DNA of 64,000 bases from Fibrobacter succinogenes (GCA_902800345.1 CADCDO010000004.1:1-64000), one strand, 5' to 3'; counted from the first letter of the stretch, positions 25,225 to 35,249 are shown. The notes: generated by a model not told the origin, from the letters alone. Numbers and translations are program-made.

Positions 25225-26205
25225 ATGAACAACAACCGTCTTCTATCTTTTGCTTGTGCGTCTTTCGCTTTCATCTTGGCTTCTGCAATGCTTGATGCGT
25301 GCAGCTCCGCTAGAAATATTTCGTCGGATTCCGTCGTTGCCATCCCGGCCTTAGATTCTGCTGCCTGCACTGCCAGCACTGAGCAAAGCCGAAGTGAGCA
25401 AAGCCGAAGTGAGCAAAGCCGAAGTATGCCGGAATCAGATTCTTCCGCTGTCATCCCGGACCCCGTTCCGGGATCAGATTCCGCAGATGTTTTCCGTGAC
25501 ATCCGCGATGGTCAAGTTTACAAGATGGTGACGATTGGCAATCAAGTCTGGATGGCAGGAAACTTGAACTACGAAATGACCGGTAGCTATTGTTATAACA
25601 ATAACGCGAGCAATTGCATGAAATATGGCCGCCTTTATACTTGGAATGCGGCGATGAATGCGTGCCCCGATGGCTGGCATTTGCCGACGTATGATGAATT
25701 GGTTTCGTTGATAGAACATGCAAGGGGACAATTTTTGGCGGGAAGTGTGCTCAAGTCTAAGGATAGCTGGAAAAATTGCAATCAATGCGATTTTGCTGCT
25801 GATAAGTACGGTTTTTCGGCACTCCCCACCGGTATCATGAACGAAGATGGTTCTTTTGAAAAAATACGTGAATATGGTTTTTTATGGAGTGCTACAGAAA
25901 CCGAGTCTAACCAAATTCCATACATGGGTTTTGCGAATGTTTCTAGTGTCGCGATGCTGCTTTTGGGCAATAAAAATAAAGGCTTTTCCGTTCGTTGTGT
26001 TAAAGGGGAATCTCCAAAATCTGAGGACCCCTTAAAAATGAATGACTTGGATCGACCGAGAATTAAGTTTTACGACCACCCTTTGACGGAGGAATGTGTA
26101 TGTATAGAGTTTATGGGTGGACTAAAACGATGCAAATACACCTGCTATGCGAATACTCCTGTATTGAAGAATGGAGAATCGAAAATATGGCTAGACGAAT
26201 TTTAA
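25225..26205 (+). CDS. Lipoprotein with one FISUMP domain
   Basis: A 326-residue lipoprotein with lipobox LDAC near residue 26. A low-complexity linker contains three exact 15-bp repeats (25381-25425, encoding EQSRS three times) and a GATTC-rich stretch. One FISUMP domain covers about residues 90-260. The 65-residue tail, with Cys-rich ECVCIE..CKYTC, is unlike the other three proteins. It starts 38 nt after the previous gene and overlaps the next chosen start by 19 nt. The 15-bp repeat is a plausible site for length variation. Confidence 0.8.
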   Translation: MNNNRLLSFACASFAFILASAMLDACSSARNISSDSVVAIPALDSAACTASTEQSRSEQSRSEQSRSMPESDSSAVIPDPVPGSDSADVFRDIRDGQVYKMVTIGNQVWMAGNLNYEMTGSYCYNNNASNCMKYGRLYTWNAAMNACPDGWHLPTYDELVSLIEHARGQFLAGSVLKSKDSWKNCNQCDFAADKYGFSALPTGIMNEDGSFEKIREYGFLWSATETESNQIPYMGFANVSSVAMLLLGNKNKGFSVRCVKGESPKSEDPLKMNDLDRPRIKFYDHPLTEECVCIEFMGGLKRCKYTCYANTPVLKNGESKIWLDEF

Positions 26206-28892
26206 TGTTGATTCTTTATGCAGTTGTGCTTGAGACTCTAGCTGCGTGTGGTGCTTCTCGTAATGAAGTTAAAGCTGATGGTTGTGTAACTGGCGATGAA
26301 CTGCGTTTAGCTGGATCTACGGAAATGCTTGTCGATCCTCGCGATGGACAAATTTACAAGACCGTAAAAATAGGCCATCAAATTTGGATGGCTGAGAATT
26401 TGAATTACGAAACAGCAAGATTTATAATAGACGGCATCGCAACCATGGGTACGAGTTTTTGTTATGGCGACCACATCAGTAACTGTGCTAATTATGGTCG
26501 TCTTTATATGTGGACTGCTGCAAAGGATGCTTGCCCTGAGGGCTGGCACTTGCCCGATACTACCGAATGGAAAACTTTGTTTACAACTGTTGGCGGAATG
26601 CCTGTAGCAGGCAAGACCCTAAAATCTACTTTCGATTGGAACTATGGTGGTCTAGGAACGGATGAGTATGGTTTTTCGATTTTACCCTCTGGAGCGATTC
26701 GACTCGATGAGGATTTTTATGGGGAACCTCACATTAGTTATGGTAAATATAGGAATGTCCCTTATGACTTTTTCGCAAATAGTGAATATGCTGGATTTTG
26801 GAGCTCTGTAGAGAAAAATGAAAATAATGCCTATAGCGTTACTTTGTCATATTACAGAGATGATGTGGGATTAGAGGGTGATTACAAAGGAAGTGGATTT
26901 TCGGTTCGCTGTGTTAAAAATGAACCATCTTTTGAACTGCAAATTTCATCGTCAAGCTTGAAAACGGCGGTGAAAAATGAAGAATCCTCTTCTTCTGCAA
27001 CTTCGTCATCTTTTGAGAAATTCCCACCTTCGGCGGTCCTTGAAGGAATGCTTACGGATAAACGCGATGGCCGAAAATACAAAACAGTGACTATCGGCTC
27101 TCTAACTTGGATGGCTGAAAATTTGAATTATGATACTTTGGGTAGCTATTGCTTTGGAGATGATTCTGGCAAATGTGAAAAGTACGGTCGCCTTTATACA
27201 TGGGATGCTGCGATGAATGCGTGCCCTTCGGGTTCACATTTGCCGCGAACAGGTGAATGGAGGAGCTTGTTTTATCATGTTGGCTTGATGGATTTTGAAG
27301 TTCTGTATACTCAAATTGGTTCGGAGTACGTTCTTGGAATGAATGATTCGTCCTTGGTGGGTAAGGTTTTGAAGTCAAAATCGGGATGGCATGGCGGTGG
27401 CGATGGAACGGACGATTATGGATTTTCCGTTCTCCCTGCTGGCTTTAGATATGGTAATAATGGGACTTATAGCGCTGAGGGAAATTTTTCGTTTTTTTGG
27501 AGCGATTCCCTTTTTGAAAATAAAAAAGACGCGTATGCAGTGAATCTGAGTTACTACCATGATAATGCCGATATGTATAAAGAATCAAAGAATATGGGAT
27601 TGTCTGTCCGTTGCGTTCTTGACGAAAGGCAGGTTGCAAAAGTTGTTTTGCCTTCAGATGTTATCAAGGATACGCTTGTTGATTCTCGCGATGGACGCAA
27701 ATACAATACGGTCACAATTGGCACGCAAACTTGGATGGCCGAAAATTTGAACTATGGAACGGCCAATAGCTACTGTTTTAACAATGACCCTGATAAGTGT
27801 GCTGAATACGGTCGCTTTTATACTTGGGCTGCGGCGATGGATAGTGCAGGAATTTTTGGCGTGAATGGCGAGGGGTGCGGTTATAAATCAACTTGCAAAC
27901 CGCTTGGGGCTTACCCTGTGCAGGGAGTTTGCCCTGCAGGTTTTCATTTGCCAACAACATATGAATGGAAAATCTTGTTTTCTGCGGTGGGTGGAAAAAT
28001 ATCTGCCGGAAAAATGCTCAAATCAACGATGGGTTGGGAAACGAATGGTACGGACGATTATGGATTTTCTGCTATTCCTGTGGGGCGTTCGTCTTTTGAA
28101 AACGGAACTTATTTCGAGAGCTCTGTCGCTAATTTTTGGAGTGTTGATGACCATGGTGGTACGAATTCTGTGAGCCTGAATAACGATGAGGATGCTCATA
28201 TCAATAACGATGATGCTCGTAACCGGTATTCTGTCCGTTGCGTTAAAGACGAAAAATCAAAGCCGGGGTTTGTTCACCCTTCGAGCGTTGTGAAAGATAG
28301 CGTCATAGATTCCCGTGACGGACAAACTTATAAAACTGTCACCATCGGTAAGCAGACTTGGATGGCGGAAAATTTGAATTACGATGTGCAGGGGAGTTAT
28401 TGTTATCTCGATAGCGTTGAATACTGCTCTAAATATGGTCGCTTTTATCCATGGAATTTGACTAAAGATGTTTGCCCTGCCGGTTTTCATTTGCCGTCAA
28501 AAGCGGAATGGGAAACGTTGATTAAATCTGCCGGCGGAGAAGAGTACGCTTATACATTGCTTAAATCTAGAGTTGGACCGATTGATGAATATATTGCGTG
28601 GCTTGGGGAAGGAACTGCTGTCGGTAGAGATGATTACGGGTTCTCAGCCCTTCCTATCGGATGCAGGTCTAGTGATGGAAATTTTGAAGAAGATAAAATT
28701 GTTAAAAATGATGCCCATTTTTGGAGCTCTACAGAAAGCAATAGCCGAGATTCCGCCTATTCTATGGATTTTAAACATGATATTGAAACTTATATATCAG
28801 GAAGTTTTGCTGAATTTAAAAATATTCTTCGAACACTCTTGAAACAAAGAGATAAAAATTATGCCGTGCCCGTCCGCTGCGTGAAAGATTAG
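26187..28892 (+). CDS. Lipoprotein with four FISUMP domains
   Basis: A 901-residue lipoprotein with ATG 26187 giving MARRILMLILYAVVLETLAAC, a good lipobox (LAAC), and GGAG about 11 nt upstream. A longer frame from 26094 overlaps the previous gene and is rejected. FISUMP domains lie at about residues 46-245, 288-480, 493-688 and 705-901, with a Ser-rich linker after the first. Domain 3 has an insertion between YTWAAAMD and CPAGFHLP. In all copies the Cys pair and the final VRCVK are kept, suggesting disulfides and an extracellular location. It is the last gene of the FISUMP run. Confidence 0.83.
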   Translation: MARRILMLILYAVVLETLAACGASRNEVKADGCVTGDELRLAGSTEMLVDPRDGQIYKTVKIGHQIWMAENLNYETARFIIDGIATMGTSFCYGDHISNCANYGRLYMWTAAKDACPEGWHLPDTTEWKTLFTTVGGMPVAGKTLKSTFDWNYGGLGTDEYGFSILPSGAIRLDEDFYGEPHISYGKYRNVPYDFFANSEYAGFWSSVEKNENNAYSVTLSYYRDDVGLEGDYKGSGFSVRCVKNEPSFELQISSSSLKTAVKNEESSSSATSSSFEKFPPSAVLEGMLTDKRDGRKYKTVTIGSLTWMAENLNYDTLGSYCFGDDSGKCEKYGRLYTWDAAMNACPSGSHLPRTGEWRSLFYHVGLMDFEVLYTQIGSEYVLGMNDSSLVGKVLKSKSGWHGGGDGTDDYGFSVLPAGFRYGNNGTYSAEGNFSFFWSDSLFENKKDAYAVNLSYYHDNADMYKESKNMGLSVRCVLDERQVAKVVLPSDVIKDTLVDSRDGRKYNTVTIGTQTWMAENLNYGTANSYCFNNDPDKCAEYGRFYTWAAAMDSAGIFGVNGEGCGYKSTCKPLGAYPVQGVCPAGFHLPTTYEWKILFSAVGGKISAGKMLKSTMGWETNGTDDYGFSAIPVGRSSFENGTYFESSVANFWSVDDHGGTNSVSLNNDEDAHINNDDARNRYSVRCVKDEKSKPGFVHPSSVVKDSVIDSRDGQTYKTVTIGKQTWMAENLNYDVQGSYCYLDSVEYCSKYGRFYPWNLTKDVCPAGFHLPSKAEWETLIKSAGGEEYAYTLLKSRVGPIDEYIAWLGEGTAVGRDDYGFSALPIGCRSSDGNFEEDKIVKNDAHFWSSTESNSRDSAYSMDFKHDIETYISGSFAEFKNILRTLLKQRDKNYAVPVRCVKD

Positions 28893-28928
28893 GGGGCATG
28901 GGGTTCTAACCCTTTTACCAAGCTTTTC

Positions 28929-28984
28929 CTAACCACTAGTCACTTTTACCATCTTTCGTCTCTCGTCTCTCGTCTCTCGTCTAG
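28929..28984. repeat. CTAACCA-type repeat followed by CGTCTCT heptads
   Basis: CTAACCACTAGTCACTTTT is followed by three exact CGTCTCT heptads (28957-28977) and a partial fourth. It lies between the FISUMP genes and purT, just upstream of a TATATT (28993-28998) that may be the purT -10 element. Confidence 0.6.
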
Positions 28985-29020
28985 ACATTACCTATATTTT
29001 TTGCATATCAAGGAGACTAT

Positions 29021-30205
29021 ATGGCAGAAATCGGTACACCTCTAAGTTCTAGTGCAACCAAGGTCCTGTTCTGCGGAGCAGGCGAATTAGGCAAAGAAGT
29101 CATCATCGAGATGATTCGTCTTGGTGTTGAAGTCATCGCGGTGGATCGTTATGCCAACGCTCCCGGTATGCAGGTGGCTCACCGTAGCCACGTGATTAAC
29201 ATGCTGGACGGAGCAGAACTCCGTCGCGTGATTGAACTTGAAAAGCCGGACTACATCGTTCCGGAAGTCGAAGCGATTGCGACGGATACGCTCGTGGAAC
29301 TCGAAAAGGAAGGCTACAACGTCATCCCGACCGCGAAGGCGACAAAGCTCACGATGAACCGCGAAGGTATCCGCCGTTTGGCTGCCGAAGAGCTGGGCCT
29401 CAAAACGAGCCCGTATCGTTTCGCCGACAACTACGAAGATTTCAAGGCTGCTGTCAAGGAAATCGGTATCCCGTGCGTTATCAAGCCGGTGATGAGTTCT
29501 TCGGGCCACGGTCAGAGCGTCATCAAGACCGAAGCCGATATCGAAAACTCTTGGAACATTTCTCAGCATGAAGGTCGTACAGGCCATGCCAGCCGTGTGA
29601 TTGTGGAAGGTTTCGTGCCGTTTGATTACGAAATTACTTTGCTCACGGTGCGCCATGTGGGTGGCACCAGCTTCTTGGAACCGATTGGCCACCATCAGGT
29701 GGGCGGCGACTATCAGGAATCTTGGCAGCCGCAGCCGATGAAGCCGGAACTTTTGGAACAAGCGAAGGTCATTGCGAAGAAGGTCACGGACGCTCTTGGC
29801 GGTCGCGGTATCTTTGGTGTGGAACTCTTTGTGTGCAAGGACGAAGTCTTGTTCAGCGAAGTTTCTCCGCGTCCGCACGATACCGGCATGGTGACGCTTA
29901 TTTCCCAAGACCTCTCGGAATTTGCATTGCACGCCCGTGCGATTCTCGGCCTCCCGATTCCGAACATCGCATTCCACGGCCCGAGTGCCTCGAAGGCGAT
30001 TGTCGTCGATGGCAATTCCGACCACATGAAGTTTGGCGGCTTGGAAGATGTCCTTGCCGAACCGGATACTTCACTTCGTTTGTTCGGTAAGCCGGAACTC
30101 AAAGGCCATCGCCGTTTGGGCGTTCTTCTCGCTCGCCGCGACACCGTCGAAGAAGCCAAGGCTCAAGTCATGGCCATGCGCGAAAAAGTGAAAGTTAGTT
30201 TGTAG
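29021..30205 (+). CDS. purT: Formate-dependent GAR formyltransferase
   Basis: PurT is an ATP-grasp enzyme of purine synthesis that makes formyl-GAR from GAR, formate and ATP. The 394 residues match the family length and show [32 protein letters not shown], the ATP-binding [12 protein letters not shown] and [20 protein letters not shown] lies 8 nt before ATG. It stands as a single gene between surface-protein genes. Confidence 0.96.
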   Translation: MAEIGTPLSSSATKVLFCGAGELGKEVIIEMIRLGVEVIAVDRYANAPGMQVAHRSHVINMLDGAELRRVIELEKPDYIVPEVEAIATDTLVELEKEGYNVIPTAKATKLTMNREGIRRLAAEELGLKTSPYRFADNYEDFKAAVKEIGIPCVIKPVMSSSGHGQSVIKTEADIENSWNISQHEGRTGHASRVIVEGFVPFDYEITLLTVRHVGGTSFLEPIGHHQVGGDYQESWQPQPMKPELLEQAKVIAKKVTDALGGRGIFGVELFVCKDEVLFSEVSPRPHDTGMVTLISQDLSEFALHARAILGLPIPNIAFHGPSASKAIVVDGNSDHMKFGGLEDVLAEPDTSLRLFGKPELKGHRRLGVLLARRDTVEEAKAQVMAMREKVKVSL

Positions 30206-30297
30206 TTGCTTGTCATTAGTCTTTAGTTTTTGGTTGAATAGTCGCACCTTTGGTGCCTAACAGTAACTATTGACTAATGACTGATGACTAATTACTG
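30206..30297. repeat. Intergenic palindrome with heptad-like arms
   Basis: The left arm (TCATTAGTCTTTAGT) is roughly complementary to the right arm (TGACTAATGACTGATGACTAAT). At the centre is the mini-hairpin GCACC-TTT-GGTGC (30244-30256). It follows the purT stop codon directly, and no gene is visible. Confidence 0.65.
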
Positions 30298-30327
30298 AAT
30301 TTTTTCGAAAAATTTGTATTTTATACA

Positions 30328-30361
30328 GCATCCTGGCTTTAAAGTCGGGGTGCTTTTTTTT
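30328..30361 (+). terminator. Terminator-like hairpin 23 nt before the GLUG gene
   Basis: GCATCCTGGCTT pairs with AAGTCGGGGTGC (12 pairs including G-U, tight loop), followed by eight Ts. It could end purT transcription. A TATACA at about 30322 lies directly upstream, so the hairpin may instead sit at the 5' end of the following mRNA. Confidence 0.6.
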
Positions 30362-30383
30362 ATCGGAAAAAGGGTGAAAATTT

Positions 30384-33300
30384 ATGAAGCGCTTTTTTAT
30401 TCTTGCTTTGACGGCTATGGTTGCGGCTTTTGCGGCCGACCCGATTGTTCCGTCGGCGCCTAAGCTTGATACCGATGGTTGCTATGCCATTTCGACTGCT
30501 GAAGAGCTTTACGGCTTTGCCGACATCGTAAATGCGTCCAATACGCATGATGAATGTGGAAAGCTGACGGCTGATATTTACGTGGATTGGGAAAGTTGGA
30601 ATTACACGAATTACTGGGTTCCCATTGAACTTTTCCGGGGCGTTTTTGATGGACAAAACCATACCATTGAAAATCTTTATTTTAGCTCGTTTCAATTTTC
30701 AAAGGATTCTACCTCTAGCGTAGGGTTGTTTGGTGAACTTCGCGGCTGGACTCGCAATGATGGTAGCATTGAAAAACCTGCGGTTGTCAAAAACCTAGGT
30801 ATAATTGACAACGACTTTTTTGGTGCGGGTTGTAACGGTGCTATTGCAGGGAAGGCCTATGCTGCAGAAATAACGAATAGCTACCAAAATGGCAACGTTG
30901 AATCGCATAAGGTTGCCGGCGGCTTGGTTGGCTGTGCCAGTTCTCTTAAAATTAGCGAATCTTATAATAAAGGGTATGCTTCCCAATATTATGATGGAGA
31001 CTCTATAGGTTGTGGTGGTTTTGTAGGTCGCAACGACGGCGATCTGACTATTGTGAATTCGTATAATATAGGAGCAGCGTCTTCTGATGATGCTGGTGCT
31101 TTTGTTGGCGTTTCACTTGGGAAATTGAGCATTTACAACTCGTTCAGTTATATTGAACGGGGATTCACAGACAACCCGCTCCCTCTTGTAGGCTTGTCCA
31201 AGAGTACTGATTTGGTTACGGATAACATCTTTTATCTGTTACCTGATTTTGGCGAAGAGATTGAGCTGGGGAAGGCTCTACAAAAGGATGATTTTAGGTT
31301 TGGTTTAATTCTTGAATGGTTGCGCAGCTATAACAAAAATGGTGTTGACGGCTCTGTGTGGGGGCAGGTGCTGGGGGCTGATTTGTACCCAAGTTTGACG
31401 GGTAGTGTCTCGGTGAGTTCTAAAGGAACTTATGAGAATCCAGCAACGAAACTCGATGTCAAGTATCCTAAAAAATCCGATGGATGTTATCAGATTGGCT
31501 CTGCCGAGGAACTTTATGGCTTTGCCTTGATTACAAATGCAGTTTCTTATAATGGTAATTACGTTTGTGGAAAATTGACAAAGGATATTGTTGTCAATAA
31601 AAATGTGTTGTTGAACGATACCCTTAATGGAGATGGGAAAAACTTCCTCCCTTGGATTCCTATCTGGAATTTTGCTGGTGATTTTGACGGCGCGGGCCAT
31701 GTCTTATCGGGCCTCTTTTTCAATGAAACGACAATTAATACATTGTTTGCCAATGGCAAATATTATTATATCGGTTTGTTTGGTTCTGTTTTTAATCCGG
31801 ATCCTGAACGCGAAGTGAAAATTGAAAATGTAGGCGTCGTGGATTCGTATTTCGATGGTGCTAGTGGTGTAGGTGCAATTGTGGGACTTGTTCGTGATTC
31901 GAGCAAGGCTGTCTTCATAAGAAACTGCTATTCGTCGTCGTATATTCTTGGAAGCAATGCCGGTCTTGTGGGGGCTCATCGTGGGGATTCTTTGACGCTT
32001 GAGCTTTCTTATAATGATGGTGTTATTGATGGCTCTGGAGTTGGAGGCTTGATTGGTCAAACTTATGGGAAAACTCTGATTGCAAATTCTTATAGTGCTG
32101 CAAAGCTAATTTCTACTGATGACGTCGGGCTTTTGGTGGGGCGCGTTGGATATAGTTATACTCAGGATTATAGACTTTTTGTTGTTAATTCGTATGGAAT
32201 AGACCCCTATGCAAAAGAAAAGTCTTTAGAGGTGAGGCCTGCTATTTCTTCGATTGAAACGCGTTTAGCTCCTGAATTTGAGAATACGTTCACGGAAACA
32301 ACTAAAAAGCAAATAGAAAAAACTTATCGTACCGTAGATTCTGTTGTAGTTTCCAATGTCGATTCTGAACTTTTCTCTAATGGAACTGTTGCGACTTTGC
32401 TCCACAATTACCGGACTGCCGGGCGCGATGGACTCGTTTGGGGACAGAAAGTTGGCTCCGATAGCTATCCCGTTTTTAGCGGTTCTGTTTCGGCGAACGT
32501 TGCCTTGTCGGACTTGAAACTGGTGACCTTCCCGGAAGATACGGTGAAATATTACAACAAGTATAAAGAGGGTATTGTTACGTTGCTTCCGATTCCGGTC
32601 CAGGATGGTGATGTCTTTGGCGGTTGGTATGCTAGTGCGGATTTCTCGGGCGAAGCCATGAAGGCTATTCCTGCCGAGGCGAAGGGCCCACAGACTTTCT
32701 ACGCAAAGTGGATCCATTACCCGTTGCAGAAAAATGGTTGCTATGAAATTGCAAATGCAAATGAATTGAATTTGTTTAGAGATATCGCTGATAGTTTGAA
32801 GACTCCTCTTTGTGCAAAGTTGACTGCTGATATTGTCCTGAACGAAAATGTCCTTGTCGATGGAAAACTGGATTCGTCAAAAATATCTTCGTTTGTGCAG
32901 TGGTTCCCGTTAAATAACTATCAAGGTGTATTTGATGGCAATGGTCATACGATTTCGGGCCTTTATGGCTATAAGGGCTTTTTCGATAAAATTGAATCGG
33001 GAAATCTGGTTATCAAAAATTTGGGAATTGTTGATTCGCATATCTCTGGCGGAAACGACGTTGGCGGTTTTGTTGGTGAGATGTATGGGAAGTCTTTAGT
33101 TATTGCCAATTCTTATTTTGAAGGTGTCGTCAAAGGTTATGAAAATGTCGGTGGCTTGATTGGCTACACGGATCGTTCACAGACCTTGGTGCTTTCTAGT
33201 TATCATCGTGGTTCGGTTGAAGGAGCTGCTGATGTGGGTGGACTTATTGGACTTTCGTATGAAATCAAAGGTTCTCTTACGATGATGTATTCTTACAATG

Positions 33301-34343
33301 AGGGCTCGGTCAGTGCAACTCAAGCGGTTGGTGGGCTAATTGGAGGCGAAATAACGGATTTCTTGCATTTGAGTAATTCCTATAATGTGGCTACGGTTTC
33401 TTCTTCTAAAAAGGGAGGAATTGGTGGGCTTGTCGGATACCTCAAGAATGATTCGACGTTTATTTACAATTCATACAATTTGGGCAAGGTTACAGGCTTG
33501 GATTCTATTGGCGGTATTTGCGGATTCAAGAAGAATTATGTAGACCTTCATTTAGATGGAGCCTACTATTTGGAAGGCTTGCCGGAAGGCCTTGGCGGTA
33601 CGGCGGTAGTAGCTGAAAATTTTGCCAACAAGAATCTTCTGAAACGTTTGCGGTCTTACAATAGTCATGGCTTGGATGGTTCTGTCTGGACGCAGTCGGA
33701 TAGCGATAAGTACCCGGTGTTGGATAATAAAGTTTCGGATAAGTTTATCGATAGCTTGCTAGCTGTAGTGACTGCTCCGAGAAGTTCTAGCTCTTCGAGT
33801 GTTTCGAGTTCTTCAAGTGCAACGGAAGTGTCTTCGTCGAGCGTACCGAAGTCTAGCAACTCTGTGAAATCCTCTTCGTCGAATGCGCCGACGTCTAGCA
33901 GTTCATCGGTTAGATCTTCGAGTTCCTCGAGTGTGCCGCAGTCTAGCAGCAGCTCAGTCGCATCTTCTTCAAGCAAGCCGAAATCGAGTAGTTCTTTGGT
34001 GAAGTCTTCGTCTTCGAAAACTTCGAAATCCAGCAGCAGTTCAGCAAAATCGAGCAACAGCTCTGTGAAGTCCTCTTCCTCGAAAACGTCAAAGTCAAGT
34101 AGCTCTGGCAAGGCTTCGATTGCGACAGCGCTTGCTGCATCGCCAGTGGCGATCCGTACGCAGGGTCGCATGGTCGAAATTTCGGGTATGCAAGCGGGCG
34201 ATAGTTATGCGCTCATGGATTTACAAGGCCGCTTACTGCAACGAGGCTTTGCAAACGGCTCAACGGTTATGTTGCAAGTCGCGCAATCCGGACGTTATCT
34301 CCTGCGCATTGCTGGACGAAATAAAATCGTAAATGTTCGATAG
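30384..34343 (+). CDS. Large GLUG-repeat surface protein with Ser-rich linker and T9SS-like tail
   Basis: A 1319-residue secreted protein with signal peptide (MKRFFILALTAMVAAFA). Three large repeats start with GCYxIxxAxELYGFA...CGKLTxDI at about residues 30, 370 and 785. Each is followed by FxGVFDGxGHTIxxLY and short GLUG-type repeats (GGLIG, NSYN), suggesting a beta-helix adhesin. An InlB/Flg_new-like module sits at about residues 709-779 (FPEDTV...GGWYASADFSGE...FYAKW). A Ser-rich linker of about 110 residues (1132-1242) leads to a C-terminal domain with ALMDLQGRLLQRG and GRYLLRIAG, resembling type IX secretion tails. It is probably anchored or released at the cell surface. Ligand unknown. 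Confidence 0.75.
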   Translation: MKRFFILALTAMVAAFAADPIVPSAPKLDTDGCYAISTAEELYGFADIVNASNTHDECGKLTADIYVDWESWNYTNYWVPIELFRGVFDGQNHTIENLYFSSFQFSKDSTSSVGLFGELRGWTRNDGSIEKPAVVKNLGIIDNDFFGAGCNGAIAGKAYAAEITNSYQNGNVESHKVAGGLVGCASSLKISESYNKGYASQYYDGDSIGCGGFVGRNDGDLTIVNSYNIGAASSDDAGAFVGVSLGKLSIYNSFSYIERGFTDNPLPLVGLSKSTDLVTDNIFYLLPDFGEEIELGKALQKDDFRFGLILEWLRSYNKNGVDGSVWGQVLGADLYPSLTGSVSVSSKGTYENPATKLDVKYPKKSDGCYQIGSAEELYGFALITNAVSYNGNYVCGKLTKDIVVNKNVLLNDTLNGDGKNFLPWIPIWNFAGDFDGAGHVLSGLFFNETTINTLFANGKYYYIGLFGSVFNPDPEREVKIENVGVVDSYFDGASGVGAIVGLVRDSSKAVFIRNCYSSSYILGSNAGLVGAHRGDSLTLELSYNDGVIDGSGVGGLIGQTYGKTLIANSYSAAKLISTDDVGLLVGRVGYSYTQDYRLFVVNSYGIDPYAKEKSLEVRPAISSIETRLAPEFENTFTETTKKQIEKTYRTVDSVVVSNVDSELFSNGTVATLLHNYRTAGRDGLVWGQKVGSDSYPVFSGSVSANVALSDLKLVTFPEDTVKYYNKYKEGIVTLLPIPVQDGDVFGGWYASADFSGEAMKAIPAEAKGPQTFYAKWIHYPLQKNGCYEIANANELNLFRDIADSLKTPLCAKLTADIVLNENVLVDGKLDSSKISSFVQWFPLNNYQGVFDGNGHTISGLYGYKGFFDKIESGNLVIKNLGIVDSHISGGNDVGGFVGEMYGKSLVIANSYFEGVVKGYENVGGLIGYTDRSQTLVLSSYHRGSVEGAADVGGLIGLSYEIKGSLTMMYSYNEGSVSATQAVGGLIGGEITDFLHLSNSYNVATVSSSKKGGIGGLVGYLKNDSTFIYNSYNLGKVTGLDSIGGICGFKKNYVDLHLDGAYYLEGLPEGLGGTAVVAENFANKNLLKRLRSYNSHGLDGSVWTQSDSDKYPVLDNKVSDKFIDSLLAVVTAPRSSSSSSVSSSSSATEVSSSSVPKSSNSVKSSSSNAPTSSSSSVRSSSSSSVPQSSSSSVASSSSKPKSSSSLVKSSSSKTSKSSSSSAKSSNSSVKSSSSKTSKSSSSGKASIATALAASPVAIRTQGRMVEISGMQAGDSYALMDLQGRLLQRGFANGSTVMLQVAQSGRYLLRIAGRNKIVNVR

Positions 34344-34494
34344 GTGATAGGTATGGGGGCGCACTGAAGTGCTTTGAGGTCGTGCTCACTTTGAGCACGC
34401 TTCGCTTTGGGCGATGAGGTCGGCTTGTTTCACAAGCCTTTGGGATGAAGTTTGGCACCGAAGGTGCGATTAAAAAATCCCATACCTCATAGCC
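34344..34494. repeat. Intergenic palindrome with four different mini-hairpins
   Basis: The outer arms GATAGGTATGGGG and CCCATACCTCATAGC are complementary. Inside lie GCAC-TGAA-GTGC, GTGCTCA-CTT-TGAGCAC, GGCTTGT-TTC-ACAAGCC and GCACC-GAA-GGTGC, separated by TTTGAGG/TTTGGG-type spacers. It sits between the convergent GLUG and rsmE genes. Confidence 0.75.
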
Positions 34495-35226
34495 CTATAA
34501 AACTTTCCCTAACGCAATTATTGCGGCGGTTCTTGCGCGGAGGCGCGTGTTGCCTAAGTTCAGCAAATGGACTTTCCCGTTCTTGAACGCTTTTATCGCT
34601 TCGATTTCGCGTGGCGAAAATCCACCTTCTGGGCCTACAAGTAAAGTAACAGGAGCGGCGGCGCATTTCCCGTCGGCGTTTTCTTCCAATCCCAAATCGA
34701 GTTTGCGTTCTCCGTCGATGTCGCAGAGAATCAGGTCTCCCTGGTAATCCTTAAGCCATTTGTCAAATTCAATCGGCCCTTCGATGCGTGTCATCCAGGG
34801 CTTCTTGGATTGCTTGAGGCTCACGAGTGCTTTGAGTTCCGAACGGCGTACGAGTTTGTGCAAGTCGGAATTCTTGGGCTCCTGCGAATAGTCCGTGCGC
34901 AAAAAGATAACGCTGTCTGTTTCGGTCTGTGCCGCATGGAATACGACTTCTTCGAGTGCATCGTCCTTGAGACAAGCGATACCGAGATTCAAGCGCGGGC
35001 GCTTGAGTGGGGCTTCTTCAACCGTATCGACGTGGACTTCGCAAGCCTTGGCGTCGGCCTTTGTGATGGTCGCATCGGCGTAATGCCCGAGTCCGTCGCA
35101 GAGTTGCAATGTGTCTCCATTCGCGGCACGGCAAACGCGCACGGCATGGCTACTTTCATTTTCATCTAAAACGATTGTGCCTACAGAAATCAGCGGACAA
35201 TAGAAACGGCTATCAGGAGTTTTCAT
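34495..35226 (-). CDS. rsmE: 16S rRNA (uracil(1498)-N(3))-methyltransferase
   Basis: RsmE methylates U1498 of 16S rRNA using SAM and has a SPOUT knot. The 243 residues show HAVRVCRA in the N-terminal PUA-like domain, then LLVGPEGGFSPREIEAI and LNLGNTRLRARTAAI, the knot motifs that bind SAM. The length is normal. It is convergent with the GLUG gene and divergent from the HAD gene. Confidence 0.94.
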   Translation of the reverse strand: MKTPDSRFYCPLISVGTIVLDENESSHAVRVCRAANGDTLQLCDGLGHYADATITKADAKACEVHVDTVEEAPLKRPRLNLGIACLKDDALEEVVFHAAQTETDSVIFLRTDYSQEPKNSDLHKLVRRSELKALVSLKQSKKPWMTRIEGPIEFDKWLKDYQGDLILCDIDGERKLDLGLEENADGKCAAAPVTLLVGPEGGFSPREIEAIKAFKNGKVHLLNLGNTRLRARTAAIIALGKVL

Positions 35227-35249
35227 AACAGTAAAAATAGAAAAATTAT

